Shown here piece after piece: positions 44,426 through 52,922 of a stretch of 64,000 nucleotides of DNA. The stretch covers positions 3,262,001 through 3,326,000 of the forward strand of contig NZ_CP085442.1 of NCBI RefSeq assembly GCF_023824195.1, read 5' to 3'. Each line of letters starts with the position of its first letter. The first letter of the stretch is position 1. A program made the position numbers and the translations under genes. Source of the DNA: Priestia megaterium. Lineage in GTDB: Bacteria; Bacillota; Bacilli; Bacillales; Bacillaceae_H. Under the pieces are notes generated by a model, which did no database searches, was not told the origin of the DNA, and saw only the letters and a list, made by a program, of their open reading frames with translations.

Positions 44426-45562
44426 TTAAAGCGTCAAAGGCAGCTTCACCCTCACCACTGTCCCGTTCTCATCACTTTCAATCGCAAGCTTACCGTTATG
44501 CTCGTTGATGATTGTTTTACAAATAGAAAGCCCTAACCCCATGCCTGTTCCATCTTTTGTTGAGAAAAATGGATTTCCTACTTTATTAATAATGGATAGC
44601 GGAATGCCAGAGCCGGTATCTTGAATGTCAATAAGAGCCCAACCTTCCCATTGTTTGATGATTAGATTTACTTCGCCGCGTTTCTTTTTCTCCATTGCTT
44701 CAATGGCGTTTTTCAAAAGATTCATAAACACTTGTCTCATTTGAGCAGGATCGATTGATACAAGCGGAATGGCTCCTTCTATTCTTACGTTCATTTCGAC
44801 ATTATACAGCGCAGCTTCACTTTTCAAAAAAGCAACCGTATCATGAATAACTTCTAAAATCGATACGATTTCTTTTTTAGGCGCTGTTGGCTGCGTGACA
44901 AGCAAGAAGTTGTTAATGAGTTCATTCATACGATCCAGTTCATCAAGAACAATTTTTTGAAAAGGCTCTGCCTGTTCATTTTCATTAAATAAAAATTGAA
45001 TAAAACCGCGCACCGACTGCATCGGGTTTCGAATCTCATGCGCTAACCCTGCTGCTAGCTGCCCTACGAGCGCTAGTTTATCAAGCTGCAGAATTTTCTC
45101 TTCAATTTTCGGCAAAACAGCCGCTTGATTTTTATAAATAATATGAGACAAAATACCAGCCAGCCGGTTTAACCCTTGAATTTCACTTTCGCTAAACTGA
45201 TAAGGATCCGGATCGACCGCGCATAAGGTACCAAACATTCTCCCGTCTTCTAGCACAATAGGCGTTCCTAAATAAGAACCTACCCGGGCACCATCAATGA
45301 TGGCTAAATTAGACGTTCTAACATCGCGTTTTGTATTGGGAATAACAAGGGGTTCATCACACGTGACTAAGTTGCATACCGCAAGCTCTAACGGCAGCGT
45401 CAGTCCATCCTCTACAAGGCTTCCCCCTTCTTTATTAAAGGCTTTCATAACTGAAAATTGTTCGTCGAAAATCCCTACAAACAGCGTCCTGCTTCCGACT
45501 ACTTCGCTAGCCATCTGCAATACATCCCAAACGGCTTTTTCATTGATGTTCCTCTCTTCCAT
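44426..45562 (-). CDS. GAF-domain sensor histidine kinase (soluble)
   Basis: The ~378-residue kinase starts at the ATG at 45562 (AGGTGA 8 nt upstream). It has an N-terminal GAF domain (about 10-155; FGTLCAVDPDPYQFSESEI), then the H-box LAAGLAHEIRNPMQSVRGFI of the KinB/KinE type and ATPase boxes MNLLKNAIEAMEKK, DTGSGIP and GMGLGLSICKTI. There are no membrane helices. No partner response regulator is adjacent, so it may feed the sporulation phosphorelay, as orphan kinases of this kind do. Confidence 0.88.
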   Translation of the reverse strand: MEERNINEKAVWDVLQMASEVVGSRTLFVGIFDEQFSVMKAFNKEGGSLVEDGLTLPLELAVCNLVTCDEPLVIPNTKRDVRTSNLAIIDGARVGSYLGTPIVLEDGRMFGTLCAVDPDPYQFSESEIQGLNRLAGILSHIIYKNQAAVLPKIEEKILQLDKLALVGQLAAGLAHEIRNPMQSVRGFIQFLFNENEQAEPFQKIVLDELDRMNELINNFLLVTQPTAPKKEIVSILEVIHDTVAFLKSEAALYNVEMNVRIEGAIPLVSIDPAQMRQVFMNLLKNAIEAMEKKKRGEVNLIIKQWEGWALIDIQDTGSGIPLSIINKVGNPFFSTKDGTGMGLGLSICKTIINEHNGKLAIESDENGTVVRVKLPLTL

Positions 45563-45642
45563 TACCTTAGTCACCTACTATTTAAATATAGACTGTTCTA
45601 TTCTCTTATTCTCATTATAAATTTTAAATGTAAAAACGTATA

Positions 45643-46215
45643 TCAAAATTTTAAGAACTCGTTTATTTCTTCTATTTCATCATTAGGGTTAAGGATAGCC
45701 AAGACTTGATGATCTTCCCATATGCCATTAATATTTACATTTTTTCTAGCAATTCCTTCCCTATGAAACCCTGCTTTTTCGAGTACGCGCTGAGAAGGCA
45801 AATTACGTGGCATGACGCCGGCTTCAATGCGGTGAAGATGTAACTCTTCAAACGCATAGCCAACAAGTGCTTTTACGGCTTCTGTTGCGTACCCTTTTCC
45901 ATTATGATGCTGATCTAGAAAATAGCCGATAAACGCGCTTTGTAAAGATCCGCGCAGCACTTGAAAAAGACTAATGGTGCCAATCAACTTATTATTCTCT
46001 TTTTGAAAAAGACCAAAATAGTATTCTTCATCGTTTTTCCTATTCTCTTCGTGACGCTGAATTTTTTCTACTTGGCTCTCTAACGTATAAAAAGAATGCT
46101 CTCGAATCATAGAAAACTGTTCAAAAAAGCCGCGATTGTCATTTTGCAACCGAAGGCTGTCATGCGCATCGCTGACAGTTAACGGGCGTAAATAAATAGT
46201 ATGGCTTTCAATCAT
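45643..46215 (-). CDS. GNAT acetyltransferase, RimJ type (YjcK-like)
   Basis: The 190-residue protein begins MIESHTIYLRPLTVSDAHDS and has AFIGYFLDQHHNGKGYATEA (acetyl-CoA loop) and HRIEAGVMPRNLPSQRVLEK. The order is that of RimJ/YjcK N-acetyltransferases acting on ribosomal or other protein N-termini. Single gene. RBS GAGGGAGAG. Confidence 0.85.
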   Translation of the reverse strand: MIESHTIYLRPLTVSDAHDSLRLQNDNRGFFEQFSMIREHSFYTLESQVEKIQRHEENRKNDEEYYFGLFQKENNKLIGTISLFQVLRGSLQSAFIGYFLDQHHNGKGYATEAVKALVGYAFEELHLHRIEAGVMPRNLPSQRVLEKAGFHREGIARKNVNINGIWEDHQVLAILNPNDEIEEINEFLKF

Positions 46216-46563
46216 GTTATGTCTCTCCCTCTTTTACTTCTCACAGAAAGTTGTGTAAAAAGAATGCTTCATTAATATTTTCCATTTTCTCACATAGTAA
46301 GCGTTTCTTACTGTAATGTAAAGAACAAAAAGCACAATTCTAACATCTTTTCTTTATCTCTTTCTGCCGCTATTTTTTTATTTCTTCCCTATGTAAAAAT
46401 AAAAAACCACCTGGAAAATCACCAAGTGGTTTTTTATATTGAGTGGGGTGCACGCTCTGATTAACTGTGGATGGATATAAAGCCTTACATTCCAAAACAG
46501 ACTTCTTTATAGAAAAGAATGGTGTGAAAAATACTTCTTCTGAGATTTTTCTTTTACTTGCGT
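46216..46563. other. Gap with a bidirectional terminator
   Basis: About 350 bp. It holds the promoter of the RimJ-type gene and the hairpin at 46402-46436. No coding potential with an RBS is seen. Confidence 0.4.
46402..46436. terminator. Bidirectional terminator
   Basis: AAAAACCAC...GTGGTTTTT stem with A6/T6 flanks, downstream of the Gly-rich gene on the minus strand. Confidence 0.75.
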
Positions 46564-46863
46564 TTAACAGCCGCAGCCAAAGCCATAACCGCCGTAGCCG
46601 CCATAGCCACCATACGGATAACCACCGTAACCATAGCCGTAGCCACCATAGCCATATGGTGATAACAGTGAGCCTGCTACTAGCCCTCCTGCTAATCCTC
46701 CTAAAAATGGACCTCCAAAGCCAAAGCCAAAGCCAAACGGGCGTCCGAAACCAAACGGTCTGCCAAAGCCAAACGGTCTGCCAATAAACCTTTCATCTGC
46801 GTGTTGAAGTTGATGATGATCTTGAGAATACATAGTAGGTAAAAAATGCATTTCTGAATTCAT
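46564..46863 (-). CDS. Gly/Phe/Tyr-rich protein, possible spore coat component, 99 aa
   Basis: From ATG 46863 (GGAGG 8 nt upstream) the protein begins MNSEMHFLPTMYSQDHHQL, then repeats GRPFGF three times, has a hydrophobic Gly-rich stretch (GGPFLGGLAGGLVAGSLL), and ends in GYGGY repeats and FGCGC. Such Gly/Tyr-rich small proteins are typical of spore coats, where Tyr and Cys can be cross-linked. The coat role is inference. A related Gly-rich peptide gene lies at 47381. Confidence 0.7.
   Translation of the reverse strand: MNSEMHFLPTMYSQDHHQLQHADERFIGRPFGFGRPFGFGRPFGFGFGFGGPFLGGLAGGLVAGSLLSPYGYGGYGYGYGGYPYGGYGGYGGYGFGCGC
46716..46788. repeat. Short tandem repeat coding for GRPFGF units
   Basis: Units of about 24 bp (CCAAACGG-type) repeat three times within the Gly-rich gene, encoding GRPFGFGRPFGFG. 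Copy number could vary between strains. Confidence 0.65.
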
Positions 46864-47380
46864 AAGAGAAACCTCCGTTTTTTTGTTTTTTGCTTTCACC
46901 CAAGAATATGCATTTACCTAGTCGCTGTCTTGGGCAAATATCTGGGTTATGCTGAAAATAAGGGAAAAGAATTACGAAAAAAAGCAAATTACTAGGTTTA
47001 TATGAAAATGAGCTTGATTTCTCTTTAGTACCTAATACATACAAAAAGAAGCAAATCCTGACTTAGAATGGTATACGGAAAGTACTAACGTGTTTATTTC
47101 ATAGTAAAAAATAAGAAGCCGAAGAAAAAATTCTTCGGCTTCTCCTTCATTATGTACGCAGGCTAAGGAGGAAGTGGTATTAGCCTGCTTCGTTATAACA
47201 TGGGGGCTCATATATGAGATCTTGGGATGATTCATCCTATGTAGAAAGTGAAAAAAAGTACCGTGTCCATCTTATTTTCTTATCTTTTTTTATTTTCATT
47301 GAAATCATTGGATATTTTTGGAGCACTTTTGCATTTCAGGCATATGTTAAAAATGTACTCAGAACTTGGAGGTGAAATAT
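46864..47380. other. Gap with two hairpins upstream of the YjcZ-type gene
   Basis: About 517 bp. It contains a perfect 13-bp hairpin at 47114-47143 (AAGCCGAAGAA/TTCTTCGGCTT) that lacks a plus-strand U-tract, and a 9-bp hairpin at 47159-47189 (GCAGGCTAA/TTAGCCTGC) with a GGAGG in its loop. No credible ORF is seen. Confidence 0.5.
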
Positions 47381-47524
47381 ATGGGCTTCTATGGTGGCTG
47401 TGGTTATGGCGGTTACGGTTACGGCGGCGGCGGGTTTGGCAGTGGCTTTGCTTTAATCATCGTATTATTCATTTTATTAATCATCATCGGCTGTGCTTGC
47501 TGGGGAGGATTTGGCGGTTGCTAA
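47381..47524 (+). CDS. YjcZ-family small sporulation protein, 47 aa
   Basis: The frame reads [18 protein letters not shown], then [19 protein letters not shown] and a [10 protein letters not shown] end. A Gly-rich head followed by [18 protein letters not shown] is the hallmark of the YjcZ sporulation peptides. It has a strong RBS (GGAGGTG, 6 nt). The frame is too short for usual ORF cut-offs. YjcZ-type peptides are membrane-inserted or coat-associated; the exact role is unknown. Confidence 0.85.
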   Translation: MGFYGGCGYGGYGYGGGGFGSGFALIIVLFILLIIIGCACWGGFGGC

Positions 47525-47600
47525 TCATTAGAAATAATGATGAACAGCTTCATTTCCACTAATTTTTTTACCAAAAGCTAGCTTTCCACTTTATTATGAA

Positions 47601-47634
47601 AAAGCAGTGTCCACATAATGGGCACTGTTTTTAA
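47601..47634 (+). terminator. Terminator of the YjcZ-type gene
   Basis: GCAGTGTCCA/TGGGCACTG stem with a G-U pair and T5 tail, about 77 bp past the stop. Confidence 0.7.
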
Positions 47635-47786
47635 ATGAGCTTATGAACCGGATAATAATAAGACTAAGCATTGTGAAAAACTGGATTTTTTTAATCTGCC
47701 GTTTCTTGTCTACTTCTTCTCATCACCTTGTTTTTCTTGTTCATACTTCCTTTTCTTCTACATATTAATAGATAAAAAGATTAATT

Positions 47787-47813
47787 AAAAAGAGAGTCAC
47801 TCTGCAACTCTCT
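47787..47813 (-). terminator. Terminator of the GNAT/MerR unit
   Basis: AGAGAGT/ACTCTCT stem with T5 on the minus strand, 26 bp past the GNAT stop. Confidence 0.7.
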
Positions 47814-47838
47814 TCCTGCTCTATGTAGATGCTAAACA

Positions 47839-48285
47839 TTAAACAAACATTTTTTTCAAGACAACGCGCTGATCATTTACAGTATAGCCGTTTCTTTCAT
47901 AAAAAGCTTGTGCAGCTCCTCCAGTCGCCGTCAAGAGATACAAGCTGTTGATATCGTGTCTTTGAAGTTCATTCTCAAACCGGCTTAAGATAGCTGAACC
48001 ATATCCTTTTCCCTGCACGCTTGCGCTGACGCAAAGCTCGGCCACGTAAAAGGTCATACCGCTGTATGATTTTTTCGCGTGACCTGCAATCATTCCAATC
48101 AAATCTCCTTGGTCATAAAATAAATAACCCATAAATTTAGGTGTGTTCAGTAAATCAGTCAGCCTTTCTCTAGCTGATTTCTCTGTCCACGGCTCATTCC
48201 AAGGTTTTTTTGTAAATACATTCATATACAAGTTAATGCACTGCTGCATATTCTCTGCAGTGAGAAGTACTACTTTTTCGATCAT
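47839..48285 (-). CDS. GNAT-family N-acetyltransferase
   Basis: The 148-residue protein has VAELCVSASVQGKGYGSAIL (acetyl-CoA loop with QGKGYG) and a C-terminal YLLTATGGAAQAFYERNGYT. It starts MIEKVVLLTAENMQQCINLY. It lies 20 bp after the MerR gene and is probably co-transcribed with it. Substrate unknown. Confidence 0.82.
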   Translation of the reverse strand: MIEKVVLLTAENMQQCINLYMNVFTKKPWNEPWTEKSARERLTDLLNTPKFMGYLFYDQGDLIGMIAGHAKKSYSGMTFYVAELCVSASVQGKGYGSAILSRFENELQRHDINSLYLLTATGGAAQAFYERNGYTVNDQRVVLKKMFV

Positions 48286-48305
48286 TTTTACGCTTCCTTT
48301 TTTGT

Positions 48306-48689
48306 TTAGTTTGAAGGCTTGTTAACAATTCGCTCGTACATTTCCGGCAGGTGCTTAATTTTATAATCAATAGTCTCAAGCTTGTGGTGGATTTCTTCGA
48401 TTTCTTTTTGTACCGCTTTTTTATGATCCATCAGCATTTGCAGACTTTTATCAAGCACAGCATTTTCAAGCGTACAGTTTTCAATAAGCGTCCGAATGTC
48501 CTTGATTTGCATACCGGTGCTTTTTAAGCAGCAAATTAAATCGATCCATTCAATATCTTGTTCTTTAAAAATACGATTCCCTGACGCTGTACGATCTAAA
48601 AATGGAAAAAGCCCTTCTTTATCATAATAGCGAATGGTATAAATTGTCACGTTCAATTTCTTTGCAACTTGTGAAATGGTATACGTCAT
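48306..48689 (-). CDS. MerR-family regulator, AdhR/YyaN-like
   Basis: The 127-residue protein begins MTYTISQVAKKLNVTIYTIR with the MerR winged helix (YYDKEGLFPFLDRTASGNRI) and a long dimerisation helix. A Cys pair at 53-54 (DLICCLKSTGM) matches the position of the redox- and aldehyde-sensing Cys of AdhR-type regulators. Two nearby promoters have the 19-bp spacer that MerR proteins act on (48741-48771 and 50027-50057), upstream of a small membrane peptide and an aldo/keto reductase. It likely senses electrophiles such as aldehydes. Confidence 0.85.
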   Translation of the reverse strand: MTYTISQVAKKLNVTIYTIRYYDKEGLFPFLDRTASGNRIFKEQDIEWIDLICCLKSTGMQIKDIRTLIENCTLENAVLDKSLQMLMDHKKAVQKEIEEIHHKLETIDYKIKHLPEMYERIVNKPSN

Positions 48690-48740
48690 ACTGCTTCCTC
48701 CTGTATCTTAAACTTCTCAGAAAAACATGATGAGTTTGCC

Positions 48741-48771
48741 TTGACCTCTAGCTATCTCGAGGATTTATTCT
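48741..48771 (+). promoter_or_regulatory. Candidate MerR-type promoter for the 37-aa gene
   Basis: TTGACC at 48741-48746 and TATTCT at 48766-48771 are 19 bp apart. The spacer overlaps the dyad CCTCTAG...CTCGAGG, symmetric at 7 of 9 pairs. The long spacer and dyad are hallmarks of MerR-activated promoters. Confidence 0.6.
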
Positions 48772-48861
48772 TTTATAGTCTTCTTCATTGCGCTCTTTAT
48801 GCTGCAGACTTTTTGTACAAGCAGCAAGCAACATATATTTAAACCCGAAAGGATGAATACG

Positions 48862-48975
48862 ATGAATACTGCTCATATGATGTTTACCATTGTAATTGGC
48901 GGTTTTATTGCCTTTTTATTAGGTCTTGGCGTCACAAAAATAGTTGAGCTGCTGCTGCACTTTTTTCTATCTTAA
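48862..48975 (+). CDS. Small membrane peptide, 37 aa
   Basis: MNTAHMMFTIVIGGFIAFLL begins a 37-residue peptide that is almost one transmembrane helix and ends LLHFFLS. AAAGGA lies about 10 nt upstream; an in-frame ATG at 48853 sits directly on the RBS. It lies about 90 bp after a MerR-type promoter and is followed by a strong terminator, so it is probably a real single gene. I do not recognise it. Confidence 0.6.
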   Translation: MNTAHMMFTIVIGGFIAFLLGLGVTKIVELLLHFFLS

Positions 48976-48998
48976 CCAGTAGTTACTTATCGTAAAAC

Positions 48999-49037
48999 GC
49001 AGGTAACTCCGTTCCATATCCGAACGGAGTTACCTGC
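48999..49037. terminator. Strong bidirectional terminator
   Basis: GCAGGTAACTCCGTTC/GAACGGAGTTACCTGC is a perfect 16-bp stem with a 7-nt loop and T-rich flank, between the small peptide gene and the convergent aldo/keto reductase. Confidence 0.88.
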
Positions 49038-49059
49038 TTTATTTTAAGAACTACAGCGC

Positions 49060-49995
49060 TTAAGGCACCATGTTGCCAGCGGCTTTATAAATATCGTACC
49101 ACTCTTCGCGCGTTAACTTGATTTCTGAACCTTTGCTTGCATCTTTCATACGTTGAATATTTGTGGTACCAAGCACTACTTGGATGTTTGCAGGATGCGT
49201 TGTGATCCACGCAACGGCAATCGCTGTATTCGTCACGCTATATTTACTTGCAATGCGATCAATCACTTCGTTTAGCTTTCCAAATTTCTCTTTATCGCCG
49301 AGGAAAGGTCCTTCAAAAAATCCATTTTGGAATGGCGACCATGCTTGAAGCGTTATATCATTTAAACGGCAATATTCAAGCACGCTGCTGTCGCGGTTCA
49401 CAGCTTGGTCGATGCCCATATTTAAGGAAATACCAGAGTCTATGATTGGCGTATGTGCGATGCTGAACTGCACTTGGTTTACGACAAGCTTTTGGTTGAT
49501 ATATTTTTCAAGCAGCTGAATTTGCGCTGGGTTGTGGTTCGACACACCAAAGTGACGTACCTTTCCGCTGCTTTGAAGCTCATTAAACGCTTCTGCTACT
49601 TCTTCAGGGTCCATCAGCGGATCTGGACGATGAAGTAATAAAAGATCTAAGTAATCTGTTTTTAAACGCTCTAAGCTGCCGTTAACAGAGTCTATAATAT
49701 GCTTCTTTGAAAAGTCATAGTAATTTTTCGCTGAGTTAATGCCGCATTTACTTTGAATCACCATTTTCTCACGAAGACTTGAATTCATTTGTATAGCGTT
49801 TGCAAAATACTCTTCGCATTGTCCTACATAATCAGGACCGTAAATATCAGCATGGTCAAAAAAGTTAATTTCTTCTTCCATTGCTGTGCGGATTAGCTTC
49901 TCTGCTTCTTGTAAAGAAAGTTCTGTTAAGCGCATATTTCCCATAATTAAATTTGATACGTGTAAGTCAGTATTAGCAATTGTATGATATTTCAT
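49060..49995 (-). CDS. Aldo/keto reductase
   Basis: The 311-residue TIM-barrel enzyme has the tetrad in FFDHADIYG (Asp, Tyr), the Lys in VIQSKCGI and the His in LLLHRPDPL. It also shows GSLERLKTDYLDLLLLHRP and VRHFGVSNHNPAQIQLLEKY. It reduces aldehydes or ketones with NADPH, like YdhF-type enzymes. Its promoter (50027-50057) has a MerR-type dyad and 19-bp spacer, so the MerR gene at 48306 likely controls it. RBS AAGGAGG. Confidence 0.88.
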   Translation of the reverse strand: MKYHTIANTDLHVSNLIMGNMRLTELSLQEAEKLIRTAMEEEINFFDHADIYGPDYVGQCEEYFANAIQMNSSLREKMVIQSKCGINSAKNYYDFSKKHIIDSVNGSLERLKTDYLDLLLLHRPDPLMDPEEVAEAFNELQSSGKVRHFGVSNHNPAQIQLLEKYINQKLVVNQVQFSIAHTPIIDSGISLNMGIDQAVNRDSSVLEYCRLNDITLQAWSPFQNGFFEGPFLGDKEKFGKLNEVIDRIASKYSVTNTAIAVAWITTHPANIQVVLGTTNIQRMKDASKGSEIKLTREEWYDIYKAAGNMVP

Positions 49996-50026
49996 ATAAA
50001 GCCCCTCCTTGAAATGATACTACTAC

Positions 50027-50057
50027 AAGATAAACCATAGAGTTAACTCTAGGTCAA
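50027..50057 (-). promoter_or_regulatory. MerR-type promoter of the aldo/keto reductase
   Basis: On the minus strand TTGACC (50057-50052) and TATCTT (50032-50027) are exactly 19 bp apart, and the spacer holds the perfect 14-bp palindrome TAGAGTTAACTCTA (50038-50051). This is the textbook geometry of a promoter activated by a MerR-family protein. Confidence 0.78.
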
Positions 50058-50272
50058 GCAGAAAGAATAAAAGATTTTATAAGCAGCGACGGTAAAACAC
50101 CCTATCTTTTTTGGTAAAAAGATGAAATACTGGGTTGTGGTGTGATAAAAGTCACTGCCGCTCTGCATTTCATTTAGTAGTATATGTTACGTTCTTTTCT
50201 TCCTTTTTATCGAAGCTTATTTCATAACAAACCATACATCAATCTATCAGGCAAAGGAGTTTATCAATCACT

Positions 50273-50488
50273 ATGCAGAAAACGAAAGCAAAACGATTTG
50301 AAATACAGTATTCCGTTCTAAAAGATGAAGCCAAAATCAAAGGAACTTTTGTGATAGAATCTGCTAAAAACCGAGATGACGCCTCAAGACTTGCTAAATT
50401 AAATGTCTCTACAAAAGAAAGAGTGTTTATTCAATATGTAAAGATTTTAAAAGTCAAACGAGTTTCTACAGATTCGGCGGCAAAGTGA
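50273..50488 (+). CDS. Hypothetical protein, 71 aa
   Basis: The protein reads MQKTKAKRFEIQYSVLKDEA and continues with alternating strands and helix rich in Lys, ending TDSAAK. AAAGGAG lies 13 nt upstream of the ATG, which is long. It may be a small cytoplasmic protein; the family is not recognised. No terminator is clear. Confidence 0.5.
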   Translation: MQKTKAKRFEIQYSVLKDEAKIKGTFVIESAKNRDDASRLAKLNVSTKERVFIQYVKILKVKRVSTDSAAK

Positions 50489-50522
50489 CATTAGTTTGCT
50501 TCTTCTTTTAGCAAGCCCCCAT

Positions 50523-51443
50523 TTATGCTGAAAGTGTCGTCTCAGAAGATGCTTGTTTCGTTCGTGTGAGTAATAGAACTAATCCAATAATACAAGCTGT
50601 GCCAATCCATTGATAAAAACCAAAAGGCTCTTTCAGCCAAACAACGGTTGTAATAACAGCGGCTAAAGGCTCTAAACTTCCAAGCAAACTCGTTTCTTTA
50701 GGTAAAAGACTTTGCAGGCTTTCTACATAAAACCAAAAAGCAAGCATCGTGCCAAAAATAATGACAAATAAAATATATCCACAGGTTATTGGTGATAAGC
50801 TTGACGCTTCCCAAGGAGGATGAATAAAGCTCATTACGCTTCCCCCAATTACCATTGACCAGCCAACGATGACCAGCGAACTGTACTTTTTGATCAGCGG
50901 CACCGCATACAGCGTATAAAAAGCAGCCGCTACGCCGGATAACACTCCCCAAACAACGGCAGATACAGGAACAGACAGCTGAGAAATAGAGCCGTTTGTT
51001 AATAAAAAAAAGCAGCCCCCCAGTGCCAGCAGAACAGTGATGACGTCTTGTCGCGTAAATATAGACTGCTTGCGCAAAAGTAAATAAATGATAATCATCA
51101 CCGGTGATAAATACTGCAGCAGCGTAGCTACTGCTGCATTTCCATGCTTAATAGAAGCCATATACGTATACTGAACGGCAAGCATACCAACTATGGCAAA
51201 AACGACGAGCTGAAAAGCTGACTTTCGGTTCTTCCATACTCCAAATACGTGAGAACGATTACTTTTCATACATGAAATCATTAGCAGCAAAAAACCCGCA
51301 ATGAGCAGCCGTACTGACACAAGCCAGTCTACACTGATTTCAAATTCTTGAAAAAGCTTTTGAGCAACCGTTCCTCCCATCCCCCAACATATAGCACCAG
51401 TTGTTACAAAGAAGAACCCTTTTTTTCTGCTGAGATTGTTCAT
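50523..51443 (-). CDS. EamA/DMT-family transporter
   Basis: The 306-residue protein has ten hydrophobic segments in two EamA halves, with [20 protein letters not shown] at the N-terminus, [20 protein letters not shown], and the second-half repeat [23 protein letters not shown] transporters export or import small metabolites. It is divergent from an AraC regulator that likely controls it. Confidence 0.88.
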   Translation of the reverse strand: MNNLSRKKGFFFVTTGAICWGMGGTVAQKLFQEFEISVDWLVSVRLLIAGFLLLMISCMKSNRSHVFGVWKNRKSAFQLVVFAIVGMLAVQYTYMASIKHGNAAVATLLQYLSPVMIIIYLLLRKQSIFTRQDVITVLLALGGCFFLLTNGSISQLSVPVSAVVWGVLSGVAAAFYTLYAVPLIKKYSSLVIVGWSMVIGGSVMSFIHPPWEASSLSPITCGYILFVIIFGTMLAFWFYVESLQSLLPKETSLLGSLEPLAAVITTVVWLKEPFGFYQWIGTACIIGLVLLLTRTKQASSETTLSA

Positions 51444-51551
51444 CTTTCATCCCTCACTTTTATTATAAGAATAGTGTTATAATAAGTGAAAAACGGGGAA
51501 GAAAATACGCATATTGCATTAAAAAATATAAATATATTGAGGTGACTGTGT

Positions 51552-52451
51552 ATGCCAGCAGCCCATTTTAAAATTGATAAAAACTTAAAAGAGCTAACGA
51601 CCCATCGCACCGTTGAGCTGCCAGTAGCATGTTATCAAACGACAATCGGTGATCACATAAACGGCTACATCCCTCTTCACTGGCATGATGAGCTTCAATT
51701 TGTGTTGGTTATAAAAGGTGATGGGTCTTTTCAAATAAACGAAAAAACAGTGACTGTAAAGCAAGGCTACGGACTGTTTATTAACAGCGGATGTCTTCAT
51801 ATGACTGAAGACGTAAACAAATCCGGCTGCGTGTACATTTGTTTAAATGTTTCTCCTCATTTTCTTGTGCCGCAAGAGCTTTTTACAAATTACGTTTATC
51901 CCTACATTCATGCAACAAATCTATCACATTTATTCATCAGTCCAAAGCAAGCCTGGGGGAATAACGTGTTAGAGTCTATACATAAGATATACACATGGAT
52001 TCATAAGCAGCCGCACCACTATGAAATAGAGATTGCCTCTGAACTCAGCATACTGTGGAAAAATTTAATTCTTAACGGTTTGCAGCTGAAATACAATGAA
52101 AAAGAAATGATCAAAAATCAGCGGATGAAGCAAATGCTTAACTGGATTCATTTGCACTTTGCTGAAAAGATTACGCTCGATGATATTGCCACAGCCGGTC
52201 AATTGAGCCGTTCTGAATGCTGTCGATATTTTAAGAAAATGTTAAAAAAATCGCCTTTGACTTATGTATTAAACTATCGAATTCAGCAAAGCTTAGTTAT
52301 GCTGCAGCAAGCAGAAGCAAATGTGACGGACGTCGCCTATCAAGTAGGATTTAATAGTACAAGCTATTTTATTAATCAGTTTCGAAAAGAAATGAAGATG
52401 ACTCCGCTCATGTATCGAAAAAAGAAGCTACACATCTCATCACATCACTAA
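51552..52451 (+). CDS. AraC-family regulator with cupin domain
   Basis: The 299-residue protein has an N-terminal cupin (IPLHWHDELQFVLVIKGDG; GLFINSGCLHMTE) and two C-terminal HTHs (ITLDDIATAGQLSRSECCRY and VTDVAYQVGFNSTSYFINQF, the AraC signature). It is divergent from the DMT transporter at 50523 by about 108 bp and probably controls it. RBS GAGGTGA. Confidence 0.88.
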   Translation: MPAAHFKIDKNLKELTTHRTVELPVACYQTTIGDHINGYIPLHWHDELQFVLVIKGDGSFQINEKTVTVKQGYGLFINSGCLHMTEDVNKSGCVYICLNVSPHFLVPQELFTNYVYPYIHATNLSHLFISPKQAWGNNVLESIHKIYTWIHKQPHHYEIEIASELSILWKNLILNGLQLKYNEKEMIKNQRMKQMLNWIHLHFAEKITLDDIATAGQLSRSECCRYFKKMLKKSPLTYVLNYRIQQSLVMLQQAEANVTDVAYQVGFNSTSYFINQFRKEMKMTPLMYRKKKLHISSHH

Positions 52452-52484
52452 AAAACGGCGGGACAATCACCCCGCCGTTTTTTT
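52450..52484. terminator. Bidirectional terminator between AraC gene and gvpU
   Basis: AAAACGGCGGG/CCCGCCGTTTT perfect stem with T7, closing both the AraC gene and the main gvp operon. Confidence 0.92.
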
Positions 52485-52485
52485 A

Positions 52486-52899
52486 TTAACTCTTTTTACT
52501 CGTCGTTTTTGTGTCAGAAATCTTCCCTAAGAAAAACCCGTCTACTTCTGCTATTTTCCCTCTCCAATAGATCTTTCCTTTAGAGGGAGTGGACTTACTG
52601 TCTCCACAGTAGATCTTTGTATTTTTCAAATGAATAAAATGGGCTTCTGCTTCTCCGTTTGATTCGCTAGCTTCGCTTGCTAAAGAGAATTGTTCGCTTA
52701 GCGCCTGAGCCACTTCACTGCCTTCTTCAAACGTTTCGCTTAAGTAATCAAAGTATTCTTTTGCTGAAATCATGGTACCGGAAATCACAGCGCCGTTTAC
52801 ATTTAATGAAATATCAAGTGAAAAGCCGTGTTTATTAGAAGCTTTCACAAAGTATTCAAGCGTATTGTCTTTAGTTGAAAAAGAAGGGCCTGTACTCAT
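52486..52899 (-). CDS. gvpU: GvpU, gas vesicle accessory protein
   Basis: The 137-residue protein starts MSTGPSFSTKDNTLEYFVKA and has strands DISLNVNGAVISGTMISAKE and a C-terminal KIYWRGKIAEVDGFFLGKIS. It is the last gene of the main operon. Published work on megaterium-type vesicles links GvpU to clustering of vesicles in the cell. It has no counterpart in the short gvp operon. RBS GGAGG. Confidence 0.88.
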   Translation of the reverse strand: MSTGPSFSTKDNTLEYFVKASNKHGFSLDISLNVNGAVISGTMISAKEYFDYLSETFEEGSEVAQALSEQFSLASEASESNGEAEAHFIHLKNTKIYCGDSKSTPSKGKIYWRGKIAEVDGFFLGKISDTKTTSKKS

Positions 52900-52922
52900 G
52901 TATTTCTTTCCTCCTTTACACC

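Noticed and set aside
47248..47562. 104-residue plus-strand frame over the Gly-rich peptide
   Set aside because: It is a shadow in another frame of the YjcZ-type gene at 47381-47524, which has the real RBS and family motif.
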